Source: CAZFHZ01 sp964519015 (GTDB lineage Bacteria > Blakebacterota > Blakebacteria > Blakebacterales > CAYUVJ01). Taken from it: DNA of 22,882 nt. Each line of letters opens with the position of its first letter. The first letter of the stretch is position 1. The translations under genes and the position numbers were made by a program. Shown piece after piece: positions 1 to 8,335 of this stretch. The notes under the pieces are model-generated. The model was not told the origin of the DNA. It did no database searches and saw only the letters and a program-made list of their open reading frames with translations. The DNA lies in contig CAZFHZ010000048.1 in NCBI GenBank assembly GCA_964519015.1, positions 1-22,882 of the forward strand, in the 5' to 3' direction.

Positions 1-1493
1 AAACGGTTCCGGTCGAGCCGCACACGGGGGAGCCCCGACTCCATCTCCTGCAGGAAGGCGGGCCCGCGGGCACCGGTGCGGAACCGCGACATCTCGAGTC
101 CCTCGTGCACCAGCTCGTTCAGATCCACCCACTCCAGGCTGAGGGGACGGCGCTGCGAGTAGTCGAGCAGCTCATCTACGATGCCGCTCAACCGGTCGAT
201 CTCCCGGACGATCCGGCCCACGTACTCGCCGATGGGGGCCTGGTCCGGTTTGATCTCCAGCACCAGCTGGGCCAGTCCCTTGATGGAACCGAGCGGGTTG
301 CGGATCTCGTGGGCCACCTTGGTGGCCATGCTCCCCAGGGCACTCAACCGGTCCGCGCGGCGCAGTCGTTCCTTCAGGTCCGCGATGTCGGTCAGGTCGA
401 CGAAGACGACCAGGTGGTTGAGCACCCGTCCCTCCTCATCCGGGACCAGGGCGGTGGATACGCCCAACTGCAGGGTCTCCCCACGACCGTTCCGGAAGGG
501 GATCTCACGGGTGCGGCCGTAGGCCACCCCGGATTCGAGCAGCTCGGCGAGCAGGTCGAGGAAGGTCCGGTTCTCCTCGGGCGAGGGGATCAGGTCCTGT
601 ACCGGACGGCCGATCAGTTCCCCCTCCAGACCCAGGATGCCGCGGGCGGCGGAGTTGAAGAACTGGATGCGTCCGGCTGGATCGGTGGCCACGACCCCGC
701 TCTCGATCGATTCGATGATCCCGTGGATCGAGCGTTTGAGATGGACCAGTGCGTTGAGGGCTTCCTCGAGGGCCAGGGCGAGCGAGGCGGTCTCCTCGGG
801 GGCCTGCGACCGCTCCACGATCCGGGCGACCTCCGCCGGGTCAACCAGCTCCCGCCGGGCGAGCTCGAGGGTGCGTTCGGCAAGCCGGTGCAGCGGAGCG
901 GTGATCACCCAGGCGGCGGCACCGATCCCGATGGTCACCAGCAGCGCGATGACGACACCCAGGCGGAGCAGGGCCCAGGCAGGGGCCTGGACGCTCTGCC
1001 ACGGTTCGAGGGCGATGAGGAAATAGCCGGGGCGGCCGACCGCGTGGGCGCTGGCCAGGTAGTGCCGTCGGTCCAGCCCGATCGGCAGGATGCGCGGCGT
1101 GGCGACGTCGGCGGTCAGGGTCAGCAGCTGGGTCTGATCGGCCGGGGTGACCAGTGAAGCCGGGTCGAAGATCAGATAGGGACCGGCCGGACTGGTGCGC
1201 AGCAGGACGAAACTTACTCCGTCCCCCGAGATCATCCGGTCGTGGCTCCCCACCTGGTTGCCCAGCGCACCGAACAGGTCCGCTCCCTCCGCGACGTCAC
1301 GCTGGGCGTTGGCCACCAGGTTGCGGGCCAGCACGAGCTGGAAGTTCTGCGCTTGCCGAGTCTCGAACCGGCCGACGGTGAAGAACATGGCGATCATCGT
1401 CGCAGTACTGGAGAGGAGCACGAAGAGGGGGAGGCTGACGACCAGGCGCAACCGGACCTTCGTCCGTCCCAGGGCTTCGAAGAACCCGCTCAT
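1..1493 (-). CDS. Membrane-bound PAS-domain sensor histidine kinase (PilS-like position), 3' end outside window
   Basis: Reading down from ATG 1493, the frame stays open to the left edge (about 497 residues), so the protein is partial. A TM helix lies at about 16-40, an extracytoplasmic domain at about 41-172, a second TM at about 173-197, a HAMP-like linker, a PAS domain at about 250-375 (it contains ATDPAGRIQFFNSAA), then the HisKA H-box AHEIRNPLGSIKG with phospho-accepting His395. The N, G1 and G2 ATP-binding boxes would lie beyond the window. The start overlaps the pilB stop as ATGA and is preceded by GGAGGG, so it is translationally coupled to pilB. By its place at the end of a pilus operon it may act like PilS and control pilin transcription; that is inference. 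The partner regulator is not visible. The domain call is secure, the PilS role is not. Confidence 0.9.
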   Translation of the reverse strand, partial: MSGFFEALGRTKVRLRLVVSLPLFVLLSSTATMIAMFFTVGRFETRQAQNFQLVLARNLVANAQRDVAEGADLFGALGNQVGSHDRMISGDGVSFVLLRTSPAGPYLIFDPASLVTPADQTQLLTLTADVATPRILPIGLDRRHYLASAHAVGRPGYFLIALEPWQSVQAPAWALLRLGVVIALLVTIGIGAAAWVITAPLHRLAERTLELARRELVDPAEVARIVERSQAPEETASLALALEEALNALVHLKRSIHGIIESIESGVVATDPAGRIQFFNSAARGILGLEGELIGRPVQDLIPSPEENRTFLDLLAELLESGVAYGRTREIPFRNGRGETLQLGVSTALVPDEEGRVLNHLVVFVDLTDIADLKERLRRADRLSALGSMATKVAHEIRNPLGSIKGLAQLVLEIKPDQAPIGEYVGRIVREIDRLSGIVDELLDYSQRRPLSLEWVDLNELVHEGLEMSRFRTGARGPAFLQEMESGLPRVRLDRNR

Positions 1494-3307
1494 GACGTCC
1501 CTCCGGCGCTTTCGACCACTTCGGCCGGCTTCTCCTCCTCGACCTCCTGGGTGACGCGGACCACCTCTTCGAGGGAGGTGATCCCGCGCAGCACCTTGTC
1601 GAGCCCGTCCTCGCGCAGCAGGCGCAGCCCGGCCCGCTGTCGGGCAGCCTCGGTGATGGTTGCGCTGTCCGCTCCCTGGTTGATCAGCTCGCGGACCTCC
1701 CGGTTGATCACCAGCAGCTCGAAGATACCGGTCTGCCGGCGGTAACCGGTCCCCATGCATTCGCTGCAGCCCTTCCCCCGGCCGAAGGTGAACCCTTTGA
1801 AGGCCTCTAGGCTGGCGAACTGCCGCAGCATCTCGGGGTCGGGTTCGTAATCGGTCTTGCAGGCGTCGCAGATCGTGCGCACCAGACGCTGGGCCAGCAC
1901 CCCGAGGACCGAGTTCACGATCAGGTAGGGGGGGATGCCCATGTCGACCAGCCGTACCACCGCTCCCACCGCGTCGTTGGTGTGCAGGGTCGAAAAGACG
2001 AGGTGCCCGGTCAGTGAGGCCTGGACCGCGATCCGGGCGGTGTCCAGGTCCCGGATCTCACCCACCATGATGATGTCCGGGTCCTGGCGCAGGATGGAGC
2101 GCAGGCTGGAGGCGAAGGTCAGGCCGGCCTTCAGATTGGTCTGGACCTGGTTGATCATCTCGAGCTGGTACTCGATCGGGTCCTCTACCGTGACGATGTT
2201 CTTCTCCGGGCTGTTGATCTCGGCCAGCGCCGAGTAGAGCGTGGTGGTCTTCCCCGATCCGGTCGGTCCGGTGACCAGGATGATGCCGTTGGGGCGCCGG
2301 ATGAGCCGCCGGAACTCCTTCAACTCGACGGCGGGGAAACCGATGCTCTCGAGTCTGAGGTTCTCCCGGCTGGTCTCCAGGAGCCGCAGCACCATCTTCT
2401 CCCCGTAGTAGGTCGGCAGGGTGCTGACCCGGATGTCCACCTCGATGCCATGCAGGCGGACATGGAAACGCCCGTCCTGCGGGACACGTTTCTCGGCGAT
2501 GTCCATGCTCGAGAGGATCTTGATCCTGGTGATGACCGCCGGCTGGAGGCGCTTGGGGGGCGCCATGTCCTCCTCGATCAGGATGCCGTTGATGCGGTAG
2601 CGGATCCGCAGGTGGGTGGCCGAGGGTTCGATGTGGACGTCCGAGGCCCCGTCCCGGAGCGCCTTGGCGATGACCATGTTGACCAGCCGGACGACCGGCG
2701 CCTCCTCGGCGATCTCGGTCATCTCCTGGAGGTCGTAGTCGTCCTGTGAGCCCTCTTCGAGCTGGATGAACTCGATGGCCTCGTCGTCGGACAGTTCCCC
2801 GAACTCCCGGAAGAAGGAACTGAGCCCGTAGAGGCGCTCGATCGCCCGTTCGATATCGGCCTGGGTGCCGATGAGCGGCTCGATCTCGATCCCGGCCAGT
2901 CGTTTGAGATCGTCCAGCTTGGCAACATCCATCGGGTCGAGAACGGCGACCTGGAGGACCTCCCCCTCATCGGCCAGCGCCACCGGCACCGCGCGGGTGC
3001 GGCGGGCCACATCCTCCGGGATCCGGCCGGCCAGTGCCTCGTCCGGCTCGTAGTCGTTCAGGTCGAAGATCTCGACGCCAAGCTGTTCGGCCAGTGCCTG
3101 GATCAGGTTCGATTCGGTCACGATACGCAGGTCGCGGACGATCTCTCCGAAACGCTTATACTCCCTCTTCTGCTGCTCGAGTACCCGCTGGATCTGCTCC
3201 GGGGAGATGAGTCCCTGCTCGGTCAGGATATCGCCGAGCTTGCGCCGCCGCTCCTGCATCGGCTGTTCGAGCAGGGGGTCCTTCTTCCCGCGCCGTACGG
3301 CCGTCAT
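1490..3307 (-). CDS. pilB: Type IV pilus extension ATPase PilB (GspE/PulE family) with MshEN N-terminus
   Basis: 605 residues, normal for PilB/GspE. It is a cytoplasmic hexameric ATPase that powers pilin polymerisation. The N-terminus has two consecutive MshEN-type half-motifs (KLGDILTEQGLIS at about 23-35, RFGEIVRDL at about 52-60), a fold that binds c-di-GMP in MshE and some PilB proteins. Further motifs are Walker A GPTGSGKTT at 347-355, an Asp box VEDPIEY at 374-380, Walker B DPDIIMVGEIRD at 409-420, a His box GHLVFSTLHTND at 434-445, and a zinc-type tetracysteine at Cys480, 483, 514 and 517. ATG 3307 overlaps the stop of the upstream HD-GYP gene (ATGA) and has AAGGAG 7 nt upstream, which decides the start; Met17 is the only nearby alternative. 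All catalytic elements are intact. A GspE assignment is excluded only by the PilMNOPQ context, which makes PilB the better name. Confidence 0.95.
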   Translation of the reverse strand: MTAVRRGKKDPLLEQPMQERRRKLGDILTEQGLISPEQIQRVLEQQKREYKRFGEIVRDLRIVTESNLIQALAEQLGVEIFDLNDYEPDEALAGRIPEDVARRTRAVPVALADEGEVLQVAVLDPMDVAKLDDLKRLAGIEIEPLIGTQADIERAIERLYGLSSFFREFGELSDDEAIEFIQLEEGSQDDYDLQEMTEIAEEAPVVRLVNMVIAKALRDGASDVHIEPSATHLRIRYRINGILIEEDMAPPKRLQPAVITRIKILSSMDIAEKRVPQDGRFHVRLHGIEVDIRVSTLPTYYGEKMVLRLLETSRENLRLESIGFPAVELKEFRRLIRRPNGIILVTGPTGSGKTTTLYSALAEINSPEKNIVTVEDPIEYQLEMINQVQTNLKAGLTFASSLRSILRQDPDIIMVGEIRDLDTARIAVQASLTGHLVFSTLHTNDAVGAVVRLVDMGIPPYLIVNSVLGVLAQRLVRTICDACKTDYEPDPEMLRQFASLEAFKGFTFGRGKGCSECMGTGYRRQTGIFELLVINREVRELINQGADSATITEAARQRAGLRLLREDGLDKVLRGITSLEEVVRVTQEVEEEKPAEVVESAGGTS

Positions 3308-4950
3308 GACCGGACTCCTTCCAGCGGTTCATGCTCTTCACCCGATGTGACCGAGGGGAGCACCTCCACCGCCACCGGCACCAGGTCGGAATCGAACTGG
3401 GTGCCCGAGCAGTCCCAGAACTCCTGGACGATCTGCTCGGGCGTGCGGGCGCGCCGGTAGAAGCGGTCGTGGGCCATGGCGTCCCAGGTATCGGCCAGGG
3501 TCAGCAACCGGGCCATGAACGGGATGTCGGTGGTGCCGAGTCCGTCGGGATAGCCGCGACCGTCCCAGCGTTCGTGATGGTGACGGATCCCCGCCAGGGC
3601 CCGCCGCAGGAAGGTGATCGGTCGGACGATCTCGTAGCCGATCACCGGATGCTGCTTGACCAGGTTGAACTCCTCCGGGGTCAGTTTCTCCTTGGTGGAG
3701 AGGATGTGGGTGGGCAGCCCGATCTTCCCCACGTCGTGGAGGAGGGCGGAGTAGCGGATCATCTCAACCTCCGCGCGGGGCAATCCGAGAGCGCGGGCGA
3801 TGTGGACGGAGTTGCGCATGACCCGTTCGGAGTGGCCGCGGGTGTAGGCGTCCTTGGCGTCCACGGCGGCGGCCAGGGCGGCCACGGTATCGAGGTAGGA
3901 GATCTCGAGACTCCGGTAGAGCTGGGCGTTCTTGGCGGCCACTGAGACCTGGCTGGCCAGGGTGCGTAGGAACTCGACGTCGTCGCGGGTATACGCCTCG
4001 CCATGCCGCTCCGCGATAAGGGTGAGGGCGCCGAAGGCATGCCCCTCGGCGAAGAGCGGCAGACCCAGCGCGACGACCGGACGTTCCGCCATCCAGGCGT
4101 CCGCCGAACGGACCAGGGCCTCTCCCCGGTTGACCAGACAGAGCTGTTCGGTCTCCACCGTCCGGACGGCCAGCGCGTTCTGGAGCTCGGGGAGCGCCTC
4201 GAGCGGTTCCTCCTCGGTAAGGGCGGGTTTGAGGGCTTCAGCCAGCGGAGTACCCGCCTCAACCCGGTCGCTCTCCGCGGTATAGAGACCGACCTGGGAG
4301 GGACGCACGTGCTGCCGCACGTTCTCGTGGATGGTCCGCTTCAACTCCTCCAGGGAGAGGTGACGGGAGAAGGCCTGCCCCGCCTGGTTCAGACTGGCCA
4401 GCTGGTCGACCTTTCGCACCAGGGAGCGGGTCATGATGTTGAAGGAGTGGACCAGGTCCCCGATCTCGTCGTCCCGCCGGTAGGAGAACCGGCGGGTCAG
4501 GTCCCCTCCGGCGATGGCGTCGGCGGTGCGGACCACCTCGCTGAGCGGGTTCACGATGTAGAAGGAGGTGTAGAAGAGGAGCAGGAAACCGGCCGCCACC
4601 AGGGCGATGACGGGAGTACGCAGCAGGAAGAGGATTGCGGTGGCCCATTCCTTTACCGTCTGCAGGTTGGTCAGGTCGAGCAGGCTGCCGTTGATCATGG
4701 TGATGGTGGCGATGTTCCGCCGCAGTTCCAGGATCGCGACGCCGACCATCAGCAGGAGCACGATCGTGCCGATGGCGAAGGTCATGCGGCCCTGGATCCC
4801 GGCCCGCAGCCGCCCTTTCCGGCCGGGAGCCTCTTCGGCCGCCGGCAACCGGCGCTCGACCCCCGAGAGCGCCCAGAGACTCGATTCCAGGGCTTCCTCC
4901 GCCCGGGGGGGGGTCGTCAGTCCGTTCGGCACGCCGTTCACGTCGGCCAC
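3304..4950 (-). CDS. Membrane HAMP-GAF-HD-GYP domain protein, candidate c-di-GMP phosphodiesterase
   Basis: 548 residues with a GTG start one base after the pilQ stop (TGA-G-GTG). A basic, Pro-rich N-terminus is followed by TM helices at about 57-76 and 104-133, a HAMP domain at about 134-185 (NPLSEVVRTADAIAGGD, DDEIGDLVHSFNIM), a GAF domain at about 190-345, and an HD-GYP domain at about 350-530. The HD-GYP signature is complete: TRGHSERV, the HDVGKIGLP core (His405/Asp406), KQHP, HHHERWDGRGYPDGL at 457-471, and the late Asp in LADTWDAM. HD-GYP enzymes hydrolyse c-di-GMP to pGpG/GMP with a bi- or trinuclear metal site. The gene sits between pilQ and pilB, and that PilB carries a MshEN domain, so a local c-di-GMP input to pilus extension is a reasonable inference. 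The ligands of the short periplasmic loop (about 77-103) and of the GAF domain are unknown. Confidence 0.92.
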   Translation of the reverse strand: MADVNGVPNGLTTPPRAEEALESSLWALSGVERRLPAAEEAPGRKGRLRAGIQGRMTFAIGTIVLLLMVGVAILELRRNIATITMINGSLLDLTNLQTVKEWATAILFLLRTPVIALVAAGFLLLFYTSFYIVNPLSEVVRTADAIAGGDLTRRFSYRRDDEIGDLVHSFNIMTRSLVRKVDQLASLNQAGQAFSRHLSLEELKRTIHENVRQHVRPSQVGLYTAESDRVEAGTPLAEALKPALTEEEPLEALPELQNALAVRTVETEQLCLVNRGEALVRSADAWMAERPVVALGLPLFAEGHAFGALTLIAERHGEAYTRDDVEFLRTLASQVSVAAKNAQLYRSLEISYLDTVAALAAAVDAKDAYTRGHSERVMRNSVHIARALGLPRAEVEMIRYSALLHDVGKIGLPTHILSTKEKLTPEEFNLVKQHPVIGYEIVRPITFLRRALAGIRHHHERWDGRGYPDGLGTTDIPFMARLLTLADTWDAMAHDRFYRRARTPEQIVQEFWDCSGTQFDSDLVPVAVEVLPSVTSGEEHEPLEGVRS

Positions 4951-4951
4951 C

Positions 4952-6358
4952 TCACGCTTGGGGTGCGGGTGGAGGGGGGAGGATGGGCCGGTCGAGGATC
5001 TTCGGCATGACGAAGATGAGGAGCTCGCGGCGCTCCTTGCGTACCTGGCTGTGTCGGAAGAGGGCGCCCAGCAGCGGGATCCGGCTCAGGACGGGGATGC
5101 CGGTCTGCGTCGTCACGTCATCGGTCCGGTAGAGGCCGGCCATGACGAAGATCTCCCCGCTCCGCACCAGCACCGAAGCGGTCGCGTTCCGGGTGGAGAC
5201 GGTCGGCACCCCGGTAACGCTGACCGTGCCGGCGGTCGAGAACTCGGTGTTGACCTGCACATGGACGGTGTTGGAATCGAGCACGGTGGGAGTCACCATC
5301 AGCATGATCCCCACATCGACGAAGTCGATCGTGGTCTGGGTGAAGCCCTGTCCCAGGATCGCTTGGGTGTATGGGATCTGGTCGGTCAGGTTAATGGAGG
5401 CCAGCTTGCCGTCCATCACCACCGTCGAAGGCTGGCTGATCAGGCTGGCATCGGAGACGGTCTGGAGCGCCTGCAGGGCGGCGTTCAGATCGAGGTTGCC
5501 GCCGTAGAGGCCGCCCAGGGCGAGGCCCTGCAGGTCGACCAGGAAACCGGAGGAGCTGAGCCCGGGGAGCCGGGCGGCCACGCTCTCCAGGTTGGTAGCC
5601 CCCGTCAGGCCCGCCTCGTAGGAGACCCCCAGGCTCTGGTCGTCGGTGCGCACCACCTCGACCAGCCGGAGATCAATCTTGACCTGGGCGGGAGGAATGT
5701 CGATGGAGCGGATGTAGGCTTCCAGGCGGTCGACGTTGTAGGTGAGGTCCTCCACGTAGATGGTGCGCGTCTCCCGGTCGATGATCAGGGGCACGTTGGG
5801 CCCGCTGAGCAGCTTGCGGAGTTCGGTCTCGAACTGCTGCGGGGTCATGATGCCGATCCCGGCCGCTCCCCCCGCTCCCCCGGCCGCTCCACCGGCTGTT
5901 CCGCCCGCCATCCCGCCGGCCATGCCGCCCCCTCCCCGTCCGCCGGCGCCGGCCGCCATCGGGGTGGCGAACCGGACGGCCAGCCAGGAGTAGTGGATGA
6001 CCCGCTCGACCAGATCGGACATGATGCGCAGCATGTTGCCGTCCATCACCCAAGTGAGTCCCATCGGCTGCAGCACGGTGGTCAGTGCCTGGGCGATGCT
6101 GACGTTGCGCAGCACGAAGCGGTGGATCTTGAGGGTGTCCTGGCCGGCCGCGAAACTGGGGATGTAGACCGCCACGTTGCTGCCGGCCAGGATGGCGTCC
6201 ACCGCCTCCTGGAGACTCCCCTCCTCGATGATGACCTCCAGGACCATGGACTGGGTGAGATCGACCCCCTGGGCTCCGGTGGGCCGGGGGGCCCCCACCA
6301 GGCCCAGAAGGCCGAGCAGGAGGACCCAACGAACCATTCGGACGGACCGGTTCAGCAT
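4952..6358 (-). CDS. pilQ: Type IV pilus secretin PilQ (GspD/PulD family), short form
   Basis: 468 residues from ATG 6358, chosen because a strong GGAGGAG precedes it and a Sec signal peptide starts there (WVLLLGLLGLVGAPRPTGA, cleavage near residue 29). The frame also runs upstream, but only across the pilP gene. The protein is the outer-membrane channel through which the pilus leaves. An STN/N0-like domain covers about 38-115 (LQEAVDAILAGSNVAVYIP, VLRNVSIAQALTTVLQPMG) and an N1-type domain about 118-230, followed by the secretin barrel with family motifs VKIDLRLVEV, VDVGIMLMVTPTV, SGEIFVMAGLYR and GIPVLSRIPLLGALFR. It is shorter than typical PilQ (about 600-900) because it lacks AMIN domains. 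A Gly/Ala/Met-rich insert occupies about residues 135-169. The gene lies 26 nt after pilP and abuts the HD-GYP gene. The secretin call is secure; the PilQ name rests on the pilMNOP context. Confidence 0.95.
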   Translation of the reverse strand: MLNRSVRMVRWVLLLGLLGLVGAPRPTGAQGVDLTQSMVLEVIIEEGSLQEAVDAILAGSNVAVYIPSFAAGQDTLKIHRFVLRNVSIAQALTTVLQPMGLTWVMDGNMLRIMSDLVERVIHYSWLAVRFATPMAAGAGGRGGGGMAGGMAGGTAGGAAGGAGGAAGIGIMTPQQFETELRKLLSGPNVPLIIDRETRTIYVEDLTYNVDRLEAYIRSIDIPPAQVKIDLRLVEVVRTDDQSLGVSYEAGLTGATNLESVAARLPGLSSSGFLVDLQGLALGGLYGGNLDLNAALQALQTVSDASLISQPSTVVMDGKLASINLTDQIPYTQAILGQGFTQTTIDFVDVGIMLMVTPTVLDSNTVHVQVNTEFSTAGTVSVTGVPTVSTRNATASVLVRSGEIFVMAGLYRTDDVTTQTGIPVLSRIPLLGALFRHSQVRKERRELLIFVMPKILDRPILPPPPAPQA

Positions 6359-6384
6359 GACGTCTCCTCCGTAGACCCGCGCCC

Positions 6385-6990
6385 TCACAGCGGCGGGAGC
6401 AAGTACCTGTATTCGTAGCGGATCCGGTTCCGGGTGTCCTCGCGCCGGATGCGGACCAGCAAAGCGTTGGCTTCGGCCAGCACCCAGTCGGTGGTCGGGA
6501 TCTTCTCCCCGACGTCGACGATCTGCCCGTTGAAGCGCACCGTGTAGTTGCCCGGCGCATCCACCTTCTCGATGACCCCCTGGTAGCGGACCCCGGGGGG
6601 CCACTGGCTGAGCTGCTGATCGCGCCATGGCCGCGGTGCGGCCGGGGTAGTGTTCTGCCGGGCCGGCGCGGGGGCGGTCTCCTGGACCCGACTCCGGTCG
6701 CGGGAGAAGGGGTCGGCGAACCCACCGGCCATGATCTTGGCGGCCACCATGCTGTCGCTCAGGCCGGGCTCGAGCAGTTCGAGCGGGTACTGGGAGAGGG
6801 GGATCGGGACCGTCCCGGGCCCGGTCGCCGGGGTGCCCGCCGGCTGGGTCGCCGCCCCGGGGGTGCCCATCGCCGGGGGAACCGTACCGCTACTGCCTCC
6901 GCCCCCCGACCGGAGGCGCAGGACGAGCAGGACCGAGAGCACCGCCAGGATGCCCCCCAGGATGGCCAGTTCGCGCTGGGTCTTGGTCAT
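6385..6990 (-). CDS. pilP: PilP-like inner-membrane-anchored pilus assembly protein
   Basis: 201 residues; ATG overlaps the pilO stop (ATGA) and GGGGAGG lies about 8 nt upstream. A single TM helix at about 8-25 is followed by a long Gly/Pro/Thr-rich linker (about 28-62), a segment with ADPFSRDRS at 92-100 that resembles the DPF motif of PilP and GspC, and a small C-terminal beta domain at about 130-195 (YQGVIEKVDAPGNYTVRFNG, VDVGEKIPTTDWVL). PilP links the PilNO dimer to the secretin. Classical PilP is a lipoprotein; this one has no lipobox cysteine and is anchored by a helix, a layout closer to GspC of type II secretion. The assignment is therefore by position between pilO and pilQ plus domain plan, not by strong sequence similarity that I can see. 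Confidence 0.75.
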   Translation of the reverse strand: MTKTQRELAILGGILAVLSVLLVLRLRSGGGGSSGTVPPAMGTPGAATQPAGTPATGPGTVPIPLSQYPLELLEPGLSDSMVAAKIMAGGFADPFSRDRSRVQETAPAPARQNTTPAAPRPWRDQQLSQWPPGVRYQGVIEKVDAPGNYTVRFNGQIVDVGEKIPTTDWVLAEANALLVRIRREDTRNRIRYEYRYLLPPL

Positions 6991-7664
6991 GGCCCCGGCC
7001 TCCCCGTACTGTCGGGGGGTGCCTCCGTCCGGGAGGAGGCGCCGGTGGTGTCGGCCAGCACCGCCGCAACCTGCTGCCGCGAGAGGGCCTGCGGGACCAG
7101 CACGGTGCGCAGTTCCGCCTCCATCCGGAGTCCCGGCGGCCGCGTCTCGGGATTGGCGATCACCAGGTTGAGCCGGTCGAAGGCGAGGAAGACGTTGCTG
7201 TTGCGCAGGTCGTGGATCAGACGGAGGTGATGGGCGAAGGAGCCCTCGGTGCGCAGGTTGAAGACCCGCACCTGGTAGCCCGGTCCCTCGACCGGTTCGC
7301 GCGGAGAGAGCCCGATCATGGCCAGGCCGCGGGCTTCCACGAGCCGGCGCAGGTCCTCCTGGATGAGGGCGGAGTCCTCGGGCTGCTCCAGCCGCCTGGT
7401 GTTCATCTCCAGAACTTCGGCCGCGGAGCGGATCTCCCCGGCCAGGGTCGGCTGCAGACGCTCGGCCTGGACCGCTTGGCTGAGCCGGAGGGTGTACTCC
7501 AGCTGCTGCTGTTGCTTGTCGCGCCGCCCGCGGCTGGCCTCACCGAACTGCTTCCAACTGGTCCGGATAGGGAAGAGCAGCAAGACGAGCACGACTCCCA
7601 GGTCGACCAGCAGCAGCCGTCCGATCTGGCGCTTGGGGAGGGGGCGGTTGAGGGTCTCCATCAT
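6987..7664 (-). CDS. pilO: Type IV pilus inner-membrane alignment protein PilO
   Basis: 225 residues. The N-terminal cytoplasmic tail is followed by one TM helix (about 16-33, IGRLLLVDLGVVLVLLLF), a coiled-coil-prone stretch rich in Gln/Glu/Arg at about 40-100, and a ferredoxin-like periplasmic domain (GYQVRVFNLRTEGSFAHHLR, LIHDLRNSNVFLAFDRLNLV). This is the PilO plan: it dimerises with PilN and connects cytoplasmic PilM to PilP and the secretin. The start ATG 7664 shares one base with the pilN stop (TGATG), and GGGGGAGG lies 6 nt upstream; Met2 immediately follows as an alternative. The C-terminal 25 residues are Ser/Thr/Pro-rich and probably disordered. Confidence 0.87.
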   Translation of the reverse strand: MMETLNRPLPKRQIGRLLLVDLGVVLVLLLFPIRTSWKQFGEASRGRRDKQQQQLEYTLRLSQAVQAERLQPTLAGEIRSAAEVLEMNTRRLEQPEDSALIQEDLRRLVEARGLAMIGLSPREPVEGPGYQVRVFNLRTEGSFAHHLRLIHDLRNSNVFLAFDRLNLVIANPETRPPGLRMEAELRTVLVPQALSRQQVAAVLADTTGASSRTEAPPDSTGRPGP

Positions 7665-8335
7665 CAGGCGCCTCCCCCGAGCTGGGCGCCCGATCCGGGG
7701 AGCCGAGCGGTGATGCGGAAGGAGAAGCCGGTGTCGAGCAGGTTCTCGCTCTGCTCCACCGCCTGAAGGAGGGGGGAGTTCTCGAGTGCACGGCGCAGGG
7801 CGGTCAGCGCGTTGGAATTGCGGGCCGAACCGTCCAGCCGCAGGGTGAAGAAACGCTGGACCGCATCGGCCACGCCGGGGGTCTGCGTGCCCGGGGCGGG
7901 CCGCCGCGCGGTGCGCCGCTCCGCTTCGGGGGGAGAGATGTCGATCGAGGTGAAGACCACCCCGTCGGGGATGATCTCGGTGAAGTGGAGGAGCAGCCGC
8001 TCGATCGGATAGTCGGTCTGTTCCACCCCCTGCATCAGGTCGACTCGGGCCTGCAGCTCCCGCTTCAGACTGTCCAGCAGCGCCTTGCGGGCCAGGACCG
8101 GTTCGGTGGCTTCGGCCCGCTGACGCAGGCTGCTCACGATGGCCGCCAGCTGGATGGTCTGACTCTGCTCGGTCCGGGTCAGGTACTGGAGGTAGAAGGG
8201 GAGTGCGATCAGCCCCAGCACGATCAGGGCGCTCACCGCCACCAGCAGGCGCACCTTACCGGGGGAGTAGAACTCGTGCCGTTCCGACCAGGGGTAGGCG
8301 AAGTTCGCCATGCGGATGACCCGGGACTGCTTCAC
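7664..8335 (-). CDS. pilN: Type IV pilus inner-membrane protein PilN
   Basis: 223 residues. A short cytoplasmic N-terminus with a degenerate form of the PilN 'NLLPWR' PilM-binding segment (NFAYPWSER at 11-19) precedes a TM helix at about 29-49 and a coiled-coil region (about 55-100). A periplasmic ferredoxin-like half follows (IERLLLHFTEIIPDGVVFTS, then TLRLDGSARNSNALTALRRA). The start is GTG 8335, overlapping the pilM stop as GTGA with GGAGGGGG just upstream; ATG at 8311 (MANFAYPW) is the competitor. A Pro/Arg/Thr-rich loop at about 135-150 interrupts the periplasmic domain. The call rests on the fold plan and on placement between pilM and pilO. Confidence 0.87.
   Translation of the reverse strand: MKQSRVIRMANFAYPWSERHEFYSPGKVRLLVAVSALIVLGLIALPFYLQYLTRTEQSQTIQLAAIVSSLRQRAEATEPVLARKALLDSLKRELQARVDLMQGVEQTDYPIERLLLHFTEIIPDGVVFTSIDISPPEAERRTARRPAPGTQTPGVADAVQRFFTLRLDGSARNSNALTALRRALENSPLLQAVEQSENLLDTGFSFRITARLPGSGAQLGGGA

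Noticed and set aside
105..1157. Plus-strand open frame of 350 codons opposite the histidine kinase
   Set aside because: The minus strand encodes an uninterrupted PAS/HisKA kinase with an intact H-box; the plus frame shows only shadow composition.
4607..6418. Long plus-strand open frame of about 600 codons opposite pilQ and the HD-GYP gene
   Set aside because: It is an antisense shadow caused by high GC content. It is rich in Gly, Asp, His and Arg without any recognisable motif, while the minus strand carries clear secretin and HD-GYP motifs.
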